In this document: piece by piece, positions 7,654 to 16,745 of the stretch | Position numbering within the stretch: position 1 is the stretch's first letter | How the letters are laid out: the number at the start of each line of letters is the position of its first letter | NCBI GenBank assembly: GCA_031555175.1 | Contig: JAVBUP010000041.1 | Span: forward strand, 1-24,731 | Source of the DNA: JAVBUP01 sp031555175 | GTDB taxonomy: Bacteria > Bacillota_I > Bacilli_A > Erysipelotrichales > Coprobacillaceae | Reading direction: 5' to 3' | DNA: 24,731 nucleotides | Notes under the pieces: generated by a model | Seen by the model: only the letters and a program-made list of their open reading frames with translations | Databases searched by the model: none | Told to the model about the DNA's origin: nothing | Made by a program: the position numbers and the translations under genes

Positions 7654-10248
7654 ATGAAGAAAATAACATTAATAGATGGTAATGCCTTACTCTATCGCGC
7701 ATACTATGCAACTGCGGTAAGAGGAAACTTTATGAGAAATTCTCAAGGTGTTCCAACAAACGCAGTCTTTGGTTTTGCCAATATGGTGGAGAAGGTATTG
7801 ACTGATAATAATCCTGAGTATCTTTTTGTGGCGTTTGACTATGGGAAGAAAACTTTTAGAAATGAAAAATATGAAGATTATAAGGGGACAAGAAAAGAGG
7901 CTCCTGAAGATTTAGTGCCGCAGTTTGCCATTGCTAATGAATATCTAGATGCTCATAATATTCCATACTTTAAATTAGAGGGATATGAAGGTGATGATTT
8001 AATAGGAACAGTCGCAACATCAGCTGCAAATAATGGATTTGAAGTAAATATTATTACAGGTGATAGAGATATGCTACAGCTTGTTTCCGATAATGTATTT
8101 GTGCATCTAACAAAACAAGGAGCTAGCGATTTAGAGAAAAATGATAATGAAGTAGTATTCCAAAAATATGAGCTTACTCCTAAACAAATTATTGATTTGA
8201 AAGGTTTAATGGGTGATAGTTCAGATAACATTCCTGGAATTCCTGGAGTAGGAGAAAAAACAGCCATTAAACTATTGAAAGAATATGTTACACTTGAGAG
8301 TGTTTTAGAGAATGCTGATAGTATTAAAGGTAGTTTAGGAGAGAAGATTCGTAACAATAAAGAACTAGCTATAATGTCTAAGGAATTAGCGACGATATGT
8401 ACTGATTGTCCTTTTGATTATACTTTTAATGATTTTAAATATACTGGTTATGATGTAGATATGTTAACCTCTTTCTATAAAAAATATGATATGAAATCAT
8501 TTCTACGTAGATTAGAGGTGCCAACAAGCAGTGATAATAAAGATTTTGAAATGAAGATAGTAAAAGATGTTAAGATCACAAAGCCTTTTGCAATAATGCC
8601 ATATATGAGTAATGATAATTACCATAAAGGGATTATCTATGGTTATGGTCTGTATAATGATGAGATGGCAGTATATATTGATTATAACGATGTAATTAAT
8701 AATAAGGAATTGCAAGCTGTGTTGAAATCCAATATTGCGAAATATGGTTATGATATTAAAAAAATCAGAATTGGCTCTTTGTGGAATCAAATAGAGATTA
8801 ATGGATTCGAGTTTGATTTACAATTAGCAACATATGTATTAGATCCAAATGTGAAGAATACATTTAAAGATGTGTGTAGTTTTAATGAATATGATGATAT
8901 CCAATTTGAGGAGAATGTATTTATAAAAGATGCAAACAGTGAAGATATCGCCAAGTATATTGTTAGATGTGCTAAAGCAATTTATGAATTAAAAGATAAA
9001 GTAATTACTGCATTAACTACTAATGATCAATTAAAACTTTATATGGATGTAGAAATGCCAATGGCAAGAATATTAGGTAATATGGAATTTGAAGGAATTA
9101 GTTTAAATGTTGAAACTTTAAAAGACATTGGGCGTGGTATTAGTGAAAGAGTAACTTTATTAGAAAAAGAAATATATGAATTATGTGGGGTAACATTTAA
9201 TATCAATTCTCCTAAGCAACTTGGTGAAGTTTTGTTTGAGAAATTGAATTTACCTAATGGCAAGAAAACCAAAACTGGTTATTCGACTGCTGCTGATGTA
9301 TTAGAGAAATTAATAAATGTTCATCCAGTGATTTCACAAATTCTTGATTATCGTACGTATACAAAATTGTATTCAACATATATTGAAGGATTACAAGCAC
9401 AAGTTTTTGTGGATGGAAAAATACATACAATTTACAAGCAGACATTAACACAGACTGGGCGTTTATCAAGTATTGATCCAAATTTACAAAACATTCCAAT
9501 TCGTTATGAAGAAGGAAGATTAATTAGAAAAGCCTTTGTCCCTTCACAACAAGATTCATGTTTGCTTAGCTATGATTATTCACAAATTGAATTAAGAATA
9601 TTGGCATCACTAGCTAATGTGGAATCATTGATAGAAGCATTTAATCAAGATATAGATATTCATACAAGAACAGCTGCCGATGTGTTTGAATTACCGATTG
9701 AAATGGTTGATAGTAATTTAAGGCGACAAGCTAAAGCAGTTAATTTTGGGATAATTTATGGTATTAGTGATTTTGGGTTATCAGAGCAGCTACAGGTATC
9801 TGTGCCTCAAGCGAAACAGTTTATTGAGCGATATTTCAAGTCTTATCCTGGTATCAAAGATTATATGGATACGACAATTGAGTTTGCTAAGAATAATGGC
9901 TATACTACGACTATTTTAAATAGGCGTCGTTATATTCCAGAATTAAACGATAAAAACTTTATGGTAAGAGAGCTGGGCAAAAGATTGGCGATGAATTCAC
10001 CAATTCAAGGATCAGGAGCTGATATTCTAAAATTAGCGATGATTGATATTGATAAAAGAATGAGTGAAGCTAATTTGAAATCAAAGATGTTATTGCAAGT
10101 GCACGATGAATTGGTATTTAATGTAGTTAAAGGGGAAGAGAATATTATGAAAGACTTAGTCAAAGAATGTATGGAGTCATGTATTTCACTAAATGTAAAA
10201 TTAAAAGTAGAAGGAGCTACTGGGGAAACCTGGTATGATTTAAAATAA
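7654..10248 (+). CDS. polA: DNA polymerase I
   Basis: This 864-residue repair and Okazaki-fragment polymerase has an N-terminal 5'-3' exonuclease with the metal-binding motifs YEGDDLIG, GDRDMLQL (136-143) and GDSSDNIPGIPGVG (187-200). The middle region (about 300-470) has lost recognisable 3'-5' exonuclease acidic residues, as is common in Firmicutes. The polymerase domain has motif A DYSQIELR (641-648), motif B RRQAKAVNFGIIYG (690-703) and motif C HDE (817-819). Its TAA overlaps the mutM ATG by one base, so the two are translationally coupled. Confidence 0.98.
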   Translation: MKKITLIDGNALLYRAYYATAVRGNFMRNSQGVPTNAVFGFANMVEKVLTDNNPEYLFVAFDYGKKTFRNEKYEDYKGTRKEAPEDLVPQFAIANEYLDAHNIPYFKLEGYEGDDLIGTVATSAANNGFEVNIITGDRDMLQLVSDNVFVHLTKQGASDLEKNDNEVVFQKYELTPKQIIDLKGLMGDSSDNIPGIPGVGEKTAIKLLKEYVTLESVLENADSIKGSLGEKIRNNKELAIMSKELATICTDCPFDYTFNDFKYTGYDVDMLTSFYKKYDMKSFLRRLEVPTSSDNKDFEMKIVKDVKITKPFAIMPYMSNDNYHKGIIYGYGLYNDEMAVYIDYNDVINNKELQAVLKSNIAKYGYDIKKIRIGSLWNQIEINGFEFDLQLATYVLDPNVKNTFKDVCSFNEYDDIQFEENVFIKDANSEDIAKYIVRCAKAIYELKDKVITALTTNDQLKLYMDVEMPMARILGNMEFEGISLNVETLKDIGRGISERVTLLEKEIYELCGVTFNINSPKQLGEVLFEKLNLPNGKKTKTGYSTAADVLEKLINVHPVISQILDYRTYTKLYSTYIEGLQAQVFVDGKIHTIYKQTLTQTGRLSSIDPNLQNIPIRYEEGRLIRKAFVPSQQDSCLLSYDYSQIELRILASLANVESLIEAFNQDIDIHTRTAADVFELPIEMVDSNLRRQAKAVNFGIIYGISDFGLSEQLQVSVPQAKQFIERYFKSYPGIKDYMDTTIEFAKNNGYTTTILNRRRYIPELNDKNFMVRELGKRLAMNSPIQGSGADILKLAMIDIDKRMSEANLKSKMLLQVHDELVFNVVKGEENIMKDLVKECMESCISLNVKLKVEGATGETWYDLK

Positions 10249-11078
10249 TGCCAGAGCTACCAGAAGTAGAAACAGTTAGAAATACACTAAAAAAATACGT
10301 AATTAATAAGAAAATAAGCCATATAGATATTTATTGGAATAACATTATTGTTGGAGATAACAATGAATTTAAGCAAAAACTACTTGGGCAAGTAATTCAT
10401 GATGTAGAAAGATATGGTAAGTTTCTAGTTTTTATCCTAGATACTGATGTTTTAGTATCTCATTTAAGAATGGAAGGAAAGTATTTTATCAATAATATTG
10501 CTGATCCTATATTGAATCATACTCATGTTATTTTTACATTTGATGATCAAAGCCAATTGCGTTATAACGATGTCAGAAAATTTGGAACAATGGAAGTTAT
10601 TGATAAGCAACAATACTTATCATTGCCTCCACTAAGTAAATTAGGGAAAGAACCATTTAAACTTACAGCTATGGAGTTGTTTGATAAGATTAAGAATAAA
10701 TCAATTGCTATAAAGACAGTATTATTGGATCAATCAATAATTAGTGGATTGGGTAATATTTATGTTAATGAAGTGTTATTTTATTGCAAAATAAATCCGC
10801 AAACACCATCTAAATTTATAACTATTGATCAATGCGAAAATATTATTGTTAATAGTATTACTGTACTAAACAAAGCAATTGCTTTAGGTGGTACTACAAT
10901 TGATACTTTTGATTCGAATGGAATCCATGGGAAATTTCAAAATCATTTATTAGTCCATGGAAAAGAGAAAGAAAACTGTGTTAATTGTGGAAGTAAAATA
11001 GAAAAGACTTTTGTTAATGGTCGTGGTACGTATTATTGCCCAATCTGTCAAAAAGGAATTAATGAATATGGAAAATAG
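10248..11078 (+). CDS. mutM: Formamidopyrimidine-DNA glycosylase (Fpg)
   Basis: This 276-residue enzyme removes 8-oxoguanine and formamidopyrimidines and nicks the abasic site. The mature N-terminus PELPEVE carries catalytic P2 and E3. The helix-two-turn-helix (SGLGNIYVNEVLF) and the C-terminal zinc finger C244-x2-C247 ... C264-x2-C267 are intact. It starts in the polA stop codon (TAATG), the classical polA-mutM pair. Its end overlaps the start of the LUD gene. In many Firmicutes coaE follows, but not here. Confidence 0.97.
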   Translation: MPELPEVETVRNTLKKYVINKKISHIDIYWNNIIVGDNNEFKQKLLGQVIHDVERYGKFLVFILDTDVLVSHLRMEGKYFINNIADPILNHTHVIFTFDDQSQLRYNDVRKFGTMEVIDKQQYLSLPPLSKLGKEPFKLTAMELFDKIKNKSIAIKTVLLDQSIISGLGNIYVNEVLFYCKINPQTPSKFITIDQCENIIVNSITVLNKAIALGGTTIDTFDSNGIHGKFQNHLLVHGKEKENCVNCGSKIEKTFVNGRGTYYCPICQKGINEYGK

Positions 11079-11655
11079 GAAAAAAACTTTACAAGCAAAA
11101 GGATATGAAGTAGTTATCTGTGAGACAAAAAAAGAAGCTAAAGACTATATTTTAAAAACCTATAATGATAAGACAATTGGTATAGCTAGCTCAATTACTT
11201 TTCAAGAGCTTGGTGTTTTTGCAGAGTTATCTAGAAATAATATAGTTTACTCTAATATGGATAATCAAGATGCCAATACAATAAAGAATGCTATGTGCGC
11301 TGATGTATATATGACTAGTGTCAATGCTATAACTGAGAACGGAGAGTTAATTAACATCGATGGGCGTGGTAATCGTGTGGCTGGGACAATCTATGGTCCA
11401 CAAGAAGTACTATATGTAATAGGTAAAAATAAGTTTGAAGATACGATAGAGAAGGCAGTATGTCGAACACGTAATATTGCTGGCCCTCTAAATGCCAAAC
11501 GACTTAACTTGAAAACTCCCTGTGTATCTACTGGTAAGTGTATGGATTGTAAGTCACCAGGTCGTATATGTAATACATTAAATATTATGTTGCATAAAAC
11601 TTATGGTATTGCGAAGGCAACCATTATATTAGTTAATGAAGATTTAGGGTACTAA
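11062..11655 (+). CDS. LUD domain (LutC/YkgG-like) protein
   Basis: The protein has about 197 residues of the lactate-utilisation (LUD, DUF162) domain: an N-terminal KxxLQAKGYEVVICETKKEA region, GIASSITFQELG, and the C-terminal cysteine set C154/C160/C163/C170 (CVSTGKCMDCKSPGRIC). Relatives include LutC, an Fe-S-linked lactate oxidation subunit, but stand-alone members with this Cys tail have no firm function. The frame stays open upstream to 11011, but AAAAGGA (11051-11057) supports a start at 11062, or at 11068. It overlaps the mutM 3' end and is probably co-transcribed with polA-mutM. Its TAA sits in a terminator loop. Confidence 0.85.
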   Translation: MNMENRKKTLQAKGYEVVICETKKEAKDYILKTYNDKTIGIASSITFQELGVFAELSRNNIVYSNMDNQDANTIKNAMCADVYMTSVNAITENGELINIDGRGNRVAGTIYGPQEVLYVIGKNKFEDTIEKAVCRTRNIAGPLNAKRLNLKTPCVSTGKCMDCKSPGRICNTLNIMLHKTYGIAKATIILVNEDLGY

Positions 11656-11667
11656 GGTACCTTTTTT
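11648..11667 (+). terminator. Terminator containing the LUD gene stop codon
   Basis: GGTAC (11648-11652) and GTACC (11657-11661) enclose the loop TAAG, which contains the stop codon. Six T residues follow. The stem is short, so termination may be partial. Confidence 0.65.
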
Positions 11668-11705
11668 ATTATTTAGTTCCAATATATTAATCATAATTGT
11701 GTGAA

Positions 11706-11729
11706 ATACTATTTTTATTATAATAGTAT
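11706..11729. promoter_or_regulatory. 8-bp inverted repeat abutting the MFS gene 2 promoter
   Basis: ATACTATT (11706-11713) and AATAGTAT (11722-11729) are perfect inverted repeats with an 8-base gap, ending one base before the -35 box. Candidate operator or activator site. Confidence 0.35.
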
Positions 11730-11730
11730 A

Positions 11731-11785
11731 TTGACAGACACAGTAATATGTTATATGATGTACTCGTTGAAAACAGAATAAGGAG
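11731..11785 (+). promoter_or_regulatory. Near-consensus sigma-A promoter and RBS of MFS gene 2
   Basis: TTGACA (11731-11736), a 17-bp spacer and TATGAT (11754-11759) make this the only promoter in the window with a perfect -35. AAGGAG (11780-11785) precedes the ATG at 11794. Confidence 0.75.
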
Positions 11786-11793
11786 AGTATATT

Positions 11794-12993
11794 ATGGAAA
11801 ATATTAGTAATTGGAAGAAAAATACGTATAAATTTATAGCGAGTCAATCAATTTCGATGGTTGGTTCGATGCTTGTGCAATATGCAATTGTATTTCATAT
11901 CACATTATCGACTAAATCGGCAATAATGATGATGATTTCAACTGTAGTAAGTTTTTTACCACAAATGCTTATTTCGTTCTTTTCAGGAGTATGGGCAGAT
12001 CGTTATGATAGAAAATTGATTATTATGCTATCTGATGGGGGAATAGCAATAGCTACATTATTAGTTGCATTACTTTATCAGTTTGGTTATGGATCAATTT
12101 GGGCATTATTTGTAGTATCAGCAGCAAGATCACTAGGTCAAGGAATTCATGGTCCGGCTTCTAACTCATTGATACCATCGTTGGTACCAGAGGATCAGTT
12201 AATGAAAGTCAATGGTATTCAACAATCAATCCAATCAATCTTTTCTTTAGCAGCACCTGCTATAAGCGGCTTTATCTTAGCAAACGCAAGCTTGTCATCA
12301 ATTTTCTATATTGATGTTATTACTGCGGCTATTGCTATTGTGGCATTGGTATTTATCAAATTACCAAGACAAGTTAGAGTAGTTGAAAAGAATAAAATGT
12401 TTTATGAACTTAAGGAAGGACTAAAATATATTAATTCATCTGCTTTTATTAAAGGATGTATGATTTATTCAGCAACAATGAATTTCTTGATTGTCCCAGC
12501 ATCTACTTATACGGCATTATATATAGCTATTAAATTTGGTGAAGAAGTTTGGAGACTATCAGTTAATGAGATGTTATTTGGTGGAGGAATGATAATTGGG
12601 GGATTAATTATAACACTATGGGGTGGCTTTAAGAGCCGTGTTAAGACTGTCGCTATGGCTTCACTGATTTTAGGTATAGCCAATGCGGTTCTAGGCATTG
12701 TAAATAATTTTTATTTGTTTGTAGCATTTACTGGGGTTATTGGGATTGCATTTCCGTGCTTCAATGTTCCAGCGATGACTATGCTTCAAGAGAATATTGA
12801 TCCAGATAAAATGGGAAGAGTCATTAGTTTTTTTATGATATTGTCGACAACTATTATTCCACTTGCTACAATTATTTATGGACCACTAGCACAACATTTT
12901 GGTGTGGCTCCATTGTATATTGCTTCAGGTGTTGGAATGTTAGTTCAAGCAATATGGGTTGTTAAGTCAAAGAGTTTTAAAGGATATAGTTAG
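11794..12993 (+). CDS. MFS exporter, DHA3 (macrolide-efflux-like) type
   Basis: This 399-residue protein has about 12 membrane helices. The loop between helices 2 and 3 has the MFS signature GVWADRYDRKLIIMLSD, and AARSLGQGIHGPASNSLIPSLVP follows in the fourth helix region, as in DHA3-family exporters such as Mef. Drug or lipid-like substrate export is plausible, but the substrate is not shown. It is a single-gene unit with a strong promoter, an adjacent inverted repeat and a terminator, pointing to regulated high expression. It separates polA-mutM from dnaB-dnaI. Confidence 0.88.
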   Translation: MENISNWKKNTYKFIASQSISMVGSMLVQYAIVFHITLSTKSAIMMMISTVVSFLPQMLISFFSGVWADRYDRKLIIMLSDGGIAIATLLVALLYQFGYGSIWALFVVSAARSLGQGIHGPASNSLIPSLVPEDQLMKVNGIQQSIQSIFSLAAPAISGFILANASLSSIFYIDVITAAIAIVALVFIKLPRQVRVVEKNKMFYELKEGLKYINSSAFIKGCMIYSATMNFLIVPASTYTALYIAIKFGEEVWRLSVNEMLFGGGMIIGGLIITLWGGFKSRVKTVAMASLILGIANAVLGIVNNFYLFVAFTGVIGIAFPCFNVPAMTMLQENIDPDKMGRVISFFMILSTTIIPLATIIYGPLAQHFGVAPLYIASGVGMLVQAIWVVKSKSFKGYS

Positions 12994-13010
12994 GATACTA
13001 TCTAGCATTA

Positions 13011-13043
13011 CCACATTATTATTTACATAATAATGTGGTTTTT
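13011..13043 (+). terminator. Intrinsic terminator of MFS gene 2
   Basis: CCACATTATTAT (13011-13022) and ATAATAATGTGG (13027-13038) form a perfect 12-bp stem with loop TTAC, followed by five T residues. Confidence 0.9.
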
Positions 13044-13049
13044 ATCAAT

Positions 13050-13090
13050 AAAAAAGGATTATAGTATGCGCTATACAGACTATAATCCTT
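13050..13090 (-). terminator. Intrinsic terminator of the DUF1294 gene
   Basis: Read on the minus strand, AAGGATTATAGT and ACTATAATCCTT (plus positions 13079-13090 and 13054-13065) form a 12-bp stem followed by a T-run. It faces the MFS gene 2 terminator. Confidence 0.85.
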
Positions 13091-13115
13091 ATATATTTAT
13101 CACTCAAATAAATCC

Positions 13116-13388
13116 CTAAAGAACAAAAGTTCCAATTGCTCCAATAGCTATGACTTCTATAACTGCTAAAACTGGCATTAAGTAATAAAATTGTGGCTTT
13201 CTAGTTTTATGTTTGAAAATATACATTCCAAGATAGATACCTAAAGCTCCAAATGCTATTGCGAAGATGAACATAGTATCTTCTGGTACTCGCCATAGTT
13301 TTCTTTCAGCGTTGTATTTATCAATAAACATTAATAAAAATGATGCAATATTAATGATTGCGAATATATAATACAGCACACGATCCAT
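13116..13388 (-). CDS. DUF1294 family small membrane protein
   Basis: This 90-residue protein has three or four hydrophobic segments and the DUF1294 hallmarks: FIDKYNAERKLWRVPEDT near the start and the YIFKHKTRKPQFYY loop after the middle helix. The family's function is unknown. The ATG at 13388 is preceded on the minus strand by a strong purine-rich Shine-Dalgarno (AAAGGGGGTGA) and an extended -10. It is transcribed divergently from dnaB and converges on MFS gene 2. Confidence 0.88.
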   Translation of the reverse strand: MDRVLYYIFAIINIASFLLMFIDKYNAERKLWRVPEDTMFIFAIAFGALGIYLGMYIFKHKTRKPQFYYLMPVLAVIEVIAIGAIGTFVL

Positions 13389-13408
13389 ATGTTCACCCCC
13401 TTTGTATT

Positions 13409-13417
13409 ATTGTACCA
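13409..13417 (-). promoter_or_regulatory. Extended -10 promoter of the DUF1294 gene
   Basis: The minus strand reads TGgTACAAT, identical to the polA -10 region, shortly upstream of the Shine-Dalgarno. Confidence 0.5.
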
Positions 13418-13456
13418 AAAAAAGACATCAATTTGTAGATATAACATGAAAAAATA

Positions 13457-13465
13457 TGATATAAT
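13457..13465 (+). promoter_or_regulatory. Extended -10 promoter of dnaB-dnaI
   Basis: TGaTATAAT lies at 13457-13465, 26 bases before the dnaB ATG. AAGGATGTGAG follows as the ribosome-binding region. Confidence 0.55.
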
Positions 13466-13491
13466 TTTGCTTACAGTAAGGATGTGAGACA

Positions 13492-14724
13492 ATGAATGAT
13501 TTAATTGCCCAAGATCAGTATAAAGTATCAAGCAAATTGATTTTAAATGATCAAACTCGTAAAGTGTTGACTATGCTATATCAACCAATAATGGGGCATT
13601 GTGCTTTAAGTATTTACTATACATTATGGTCTGAATTAGAAAGAGAAAAAATGATTAGCATTCCATCAAATCATCATCGATTATTATCTATGCTTGATAT
13701 GAATATTAGTGTTTTTGAAAAAGAAAGAAATAAGCTGGAAGCTTTAGGCTTATTGAAAGTATATTGTCGCAGTAATGATTCTAAAACAGATTACATTTAT
13801 GAATTATTTGCACCGTTATCACCTAGCAAATATTTTAAGAATCAAGTGTTGTCTATAATGCTATATAAATTACTTGGAGAAGTAGAGTATGAAAAGACAA
13901 AATATTATTTCATTAATATTGATATAATTAAGGATGATTATGCTAATATAACTAAATCATTTAATGATGTATTTAGAATAGATTTGTCTAATACAAATAG
14001 AGTTATCGCTAATGATAATACTTTTAAAGAAGAAGTTAATAATGAACCTAATTTAGTTTATGATATTGAAAGTTTAGTTAATTATTTGAAGCAATATCAA
14101 GTTAAAAAGTCTTTATTAGTTCCTGAAGTAATGGAACAAATAGTTCAATTAGCTTCTTTATATCAAGTAGACTCAATTGAAATGGGTAAGATAATTATTC
14201 AGTGTATTGATAGAAATAAGATAAATATCGAGCAGTTAGCACTTAAGTGTCAAAACTATTATGATTTAGAGAATCAAGGAGAAGTAAGCCTTGTCCATAA
14301 TGTCCAACCAATTAGAAGTAGAACAGCTGTTGGAGCAGATAAGAAATCATTAAAAATTAAGAATTTAGAAGAAGTTTCGCCTTATGAGTTGCTATATCAT
14401 TACCAAGGGTCACAACCTGTAACTAGAGATTTAAAAATAATAGAATCCATTATGTTAAAGCAAAAACTAAATCCAGGAGTTGTGAATGTTTTGATTGAGT
14501 TATCACTAGCATTAAATGACCAACAACTTGTAAAGCCATATATGGAAACAATTGCTGCAAATTGGGCGAGAAAGAAAATAAAAACTGTTTCACAAGCAAT
14601 GGATGAAGCCTTAAAAATAAGAGATATGCGTAATAATTCTAAGCAAGTTGTTACTACTAAAGAAGTTGAAGAAGTTGATATTGATGCGGTTATGGATGAC
14701 ATAAGAAAGTTATATGAGGAATAA
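13492..14724 (+). CDS. dnaB: Replication initiation protein DnaB (Firmicute type, DnaD-like)
   Basis: This 410-residue protein belongs to the Firmicute DnaB family (not the helicase). It acts with DnaD and DnaI to load the replicative helicase at oriC and at stalled forks. The N-terminal winged-helix region opens with a characteristic stretch including LYQPIMGHCALSIYYTLW. The C-terminal DnaB_2/DnaD-like domain (about 300-375) ends in the signature IAANWARKKIKTVSQAMDEA. Two bases separate it from dnaI, its usual operon partner. No nrdR precedes it, unlike in Bacillus. Confidence 0.93.
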   Translation: MNDLIAQDQYKVSSKLILNDQTRKVLTMLYQPIMGHCALSIYYTLWSELEREKMISIPSNHHRLLSMLDMNISVFEKERNKLEALGLLKVYCRSNDSKTDYIYELFAPLSPSKYFKNQVLSIMLYKLLGEVEYEKTKYYFINIDIIKDDYANITKSFNDVFRIDLSNTNRVIANDNTFKEEVNNEPNLVYDIESLVNYLKQYQVKKSLLVPEVMEQIVQLASLYQVDSIEMGKIIIQCIDRNKINIEQLALKCQNYYDLENQGEVSLVHNVQPIRSRTAVGADKKSLKIKNLEEVSPYELLYHYQGSQPVTRDLKIIESIMLKQKLNPGVVNVLIELSLALNDQQLVKPYMETIAANWARKKIKTVSQAMDEALKIRDMRNNSKQVVTTKEVEEVDIDAVMDDIRKLYEE

Positions 14725-14726
14725 AC

Positions 14727-15638
14727 ATGAAAGATATAAACAATATTGTTAAAAGTAATAACGCTTATAATAAAAATGCTTTACAATCTATTTCATCGTG
14801 TCAAGAAATTGTCAACTTCATTCAAAATAACAATCTTACAGAACGTGAAATTGAAAATAACCTAATCTATTTTATGGATTATAAGGATGACTTAGAAACA
14901 TGTAAAGGATGTACAGGAATAGATGAATGTTCATTCCAATTAAAAGGTTACCAAACTGAATTGAGTTTTGAGGAAAGAATGGTAGTAAGAAGTTTTAGAC
15001 CATGTCGCTTTGCAAAACATATTGAAACTAAAAGAGAAATCGCTAGAAATATTAAGATGTATCATTTAACTGGTCAAGTATTTAAAGATGCATCACTGCT
15101 TAATATTTTGCATGATTTTCCAGGTTCAACAACAAAAGTTGTTATGAAGAAAATGAATGAATTTTTTAAAGATCCTACAACTAAAGGATTATATATTCAT
15201 GGTAAGACAGGAGTTGGTAAAACATATTTCATGTCTGCCTTTGTTAATAAAGAGGCTAGTTTAGGTGAAGATTGTGCAATTATTACACTTAGTCAGTTAA
15301 GTACTGAATTACGCCGATACTTTGGTGATCGTCGTGAAGAAAGAGAAGCATATCAAGATATATTAGAGACATTAAAGACAGTACATATATTAGTTATAGA
15401 TGGTATTGGCAGTGAAGCGGCTTCAGGATGGTTAAGAGATGAAATTCTCTTTCCAATCTTGGATGCTAGATATAATGAACAATTACCAACATTCTTTACT
15501 AGTATCTTCTCATTAAAAGAATTAGAGAAATACTATACATTTAACTCAAATGATAAAGAAAAAGTAAAATCATTATTAGATCGTATTAATGGATTAGCTG
15601 TAGAAGTTGAATTGATAGATAAGAATCATCGTGATTAA
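14727..15638 (+). CDS. dnaI: Primosomal helicase loader DnaI
   Basis: This 303-residue AAA+ ATPase loads the replicative helicase. The N-terminal region has a cysteine cluster (C59, C62, C68, later C93) that fits the zinc-binding helicase-interaction domain. The ATPase has Walker A GKTGVGKT (159-166) and Walker B VHILVIDGIG with D225, which also matches the DnaC/DnaI pattern of a D-G pair. It follows dnaB with two bases between, so translation is coupled. Its TAA runs straight into a terminator stem. Confidence 0.95.
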   Translation: MKDINNIVKSNNAYNKNALQSISSCQEIVNFIQNNNLTEREIENNLIYFMDYKDDLETCKGCTGIDECSFQLKGYQTELSFEERMVVRSFRPCRFAKHIETKREIARNIKMYHLTGQVFKDASLLNILHDFPGSTTKVVMKKMNEFFKDPTTKGLYIHGKTGVGKTYFMSAFVNKEASLGEDCAIITLSQLSTELRRYFGDRREEREAYQDILETLKTVHILVIDGIGSEAASGWLRDEILFPILDARYNEQLPTFFTSIFSLKELEKYYTFNSNDKEKVKSLLDRINGLAVEVELIDKNHRD

Positions 15639-15661
15639 GAGGGCTCTAGCCCTCTATTTTT
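15638..15661 (+). terminator. Intrinsic terminator of dnaB-dnaI
   Basis: AGAGGGC (15638-15644) and GCCCTCT (15649-15655) form a GC-rich stem with loop TCTA. A T-run follows to 15661. The first stem base is the last base of the dnaI stop. Confidence 0.9.
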
Positions 15662-15740
15662 GTTTTATGGTAAAGATACCGTTTTCATTGTAAATCACAG
15701 TAATTAAATAGTGAAATTGATAGAAATGAGCGCATTACTA

Positions 15741-15770
15741 TGGTAAAATAAGGTGTAATGTAGAGAGGTG
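15741..15770 (+). promoter_or_regulatory. Extended -10 promoter and RBS of pfkA-pyk
   Basis: TGgTAAAAT (15741-15749) is followed by AGAGAGGTG (15762-15770) before the ATG at 15776. I see no cre-like catabolite site. Confidence 0.5.
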
Positions 15771-15775
15771 CTATC

Positions 15776-16735
15776 ATGGTAAAATGTATCGGTGTTTTAA
15801 CATCAGGAGGGGACGCTCCTGGAATGAATGCAGCAATTAGAGCTGTAGCAAGAGCTTGCCTTAATAAAGGTATTGAAGTATATGGAATTGAAGAGGGATT
15901 CAAAGGCTTGGTTGAAGGACAATTTATTAAATTTGATCGTAGAAGTACGAGAAATATTATTAACCAAGGTGGAACAATGTTACGTTCTGCAAGATATCCT
16001 GAATTTAAAGATATTGAAGTTAGAAAACTTGGTGTAGAGCAATTAAAAAATCGTGGCATTGAAGCTTTAGTTGTTATTGGTGGAGATGGAAGTTATAACG
16101 GAGCACTTCGTTTAACTGAACTTGGAGTTAATTGTATTGGTATTCCTGGTACAATTGATAATGATATTGCATCTACTGATTTCACGATTGGGTTTGATAC
16201 AGCGTTAAATACAATTGTTGATGCACTAGATCGTTTACGTGATACATCTAGTTCACATCAAAGATGTACTATTCTAGAAGTAATGGGTAGACACTGTGGA
16301 GACTTAGCTATTTGGGCTGGGATTTCATGTGGTGTAGAATTAGTAATCACTGCGGAAACTGGTTATGATGAAAATGCAGTAATTGAGAGATTACGAGCTT
16401 CAAAAATGTCAGATAAAAAACATGCTATTGTAGTAATTACTGAAGGTATTGTTGATGTACATGAGCTTGCTAAGAAAGTAGAAGCGGCAACTGGATTTGA
16501 TACACGTGCTAATGTTTTAGGACATATGCAACGTGGAGGACGTCCAACTGGTAGAGATAGGGCTCTAGCTAGTATGATGGGTGTTGCTGCAGTAGAACTT
16601 TTAGAACAAGGCACTGGAGGACAATGTATTTGTGTTAAAAATGGTTTAATCGCTAATATGCCAATTCAAGAAGCGCTTGATATGGAATATACGCCAAATC
16701 GCTTAATCTACGAAGATGCACATAAGATTAGATAG
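15776..16735 (+). CDS. pfkA: 6-phosphofructokinase (ATP-dependent)
   Basis: This 319-residue enzyme phosphorylates fructose-6-phosphate to fructose-1,6-bisphosphate, the committed step of glycolysis. ATP-binding GGDAPGMN is at 11-18 and GGDGS at 102-106. The catalytic PGTIDND is at 124-130 with D128 as the base, and the substrate loop MGRHCGDLA follows. G in GGDGS is the residue expected in ATP-dependent, not PPi-dependent, enzymes. Length matches the bacterial tetrameric enzyme. It is the first gene of pfkA-pyk, a common Firmicute pair; its stop overlaps the pyk ribosome-binding site. Confidence 0.97.
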   Translation: MVKCIGVLTSGGDAPGMNAAIRAVARACLNKGIEVYGIEEGFKGLVEGQFIKFDRRSTRNIINQGGTMLRSARYPEFKDIEVRKLGVEQLKNRGIEALVVIGGDGSYNGALRLTELGVNCIGIPGTIDNDIASTDFTIGFDTALNTIVDALDRLRDTSSSHQRCTILEVMGRHCGDLAIWAGISCGVELVITAETGYDENAVIERLRASKMSDKKHAIVVITEGIVDVHELAKKVEAATGFDTRANVLGHMQRGGRPTGRDRALASMMGVAAVELLEQGTGGQCICVKNGLIANMPIQEALDMEYTPNRLIYEDAHKIR

Positions 16736-16745
16736 GGGTAAATTT

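Noticed and set aside
7953..8357. 134-codon minus-strand frame inside polA
   Set aside because: It lies wholly within the polymerase I coding region opposite its conserved exonuclease motifs, with no start signals of its own.
11011..11061. Upstream extension of the LUD protein start
   Set aside because: The extra 17 residues are the out-of-frame reading of the MutM zinc finger, without a ribosome-binding site.
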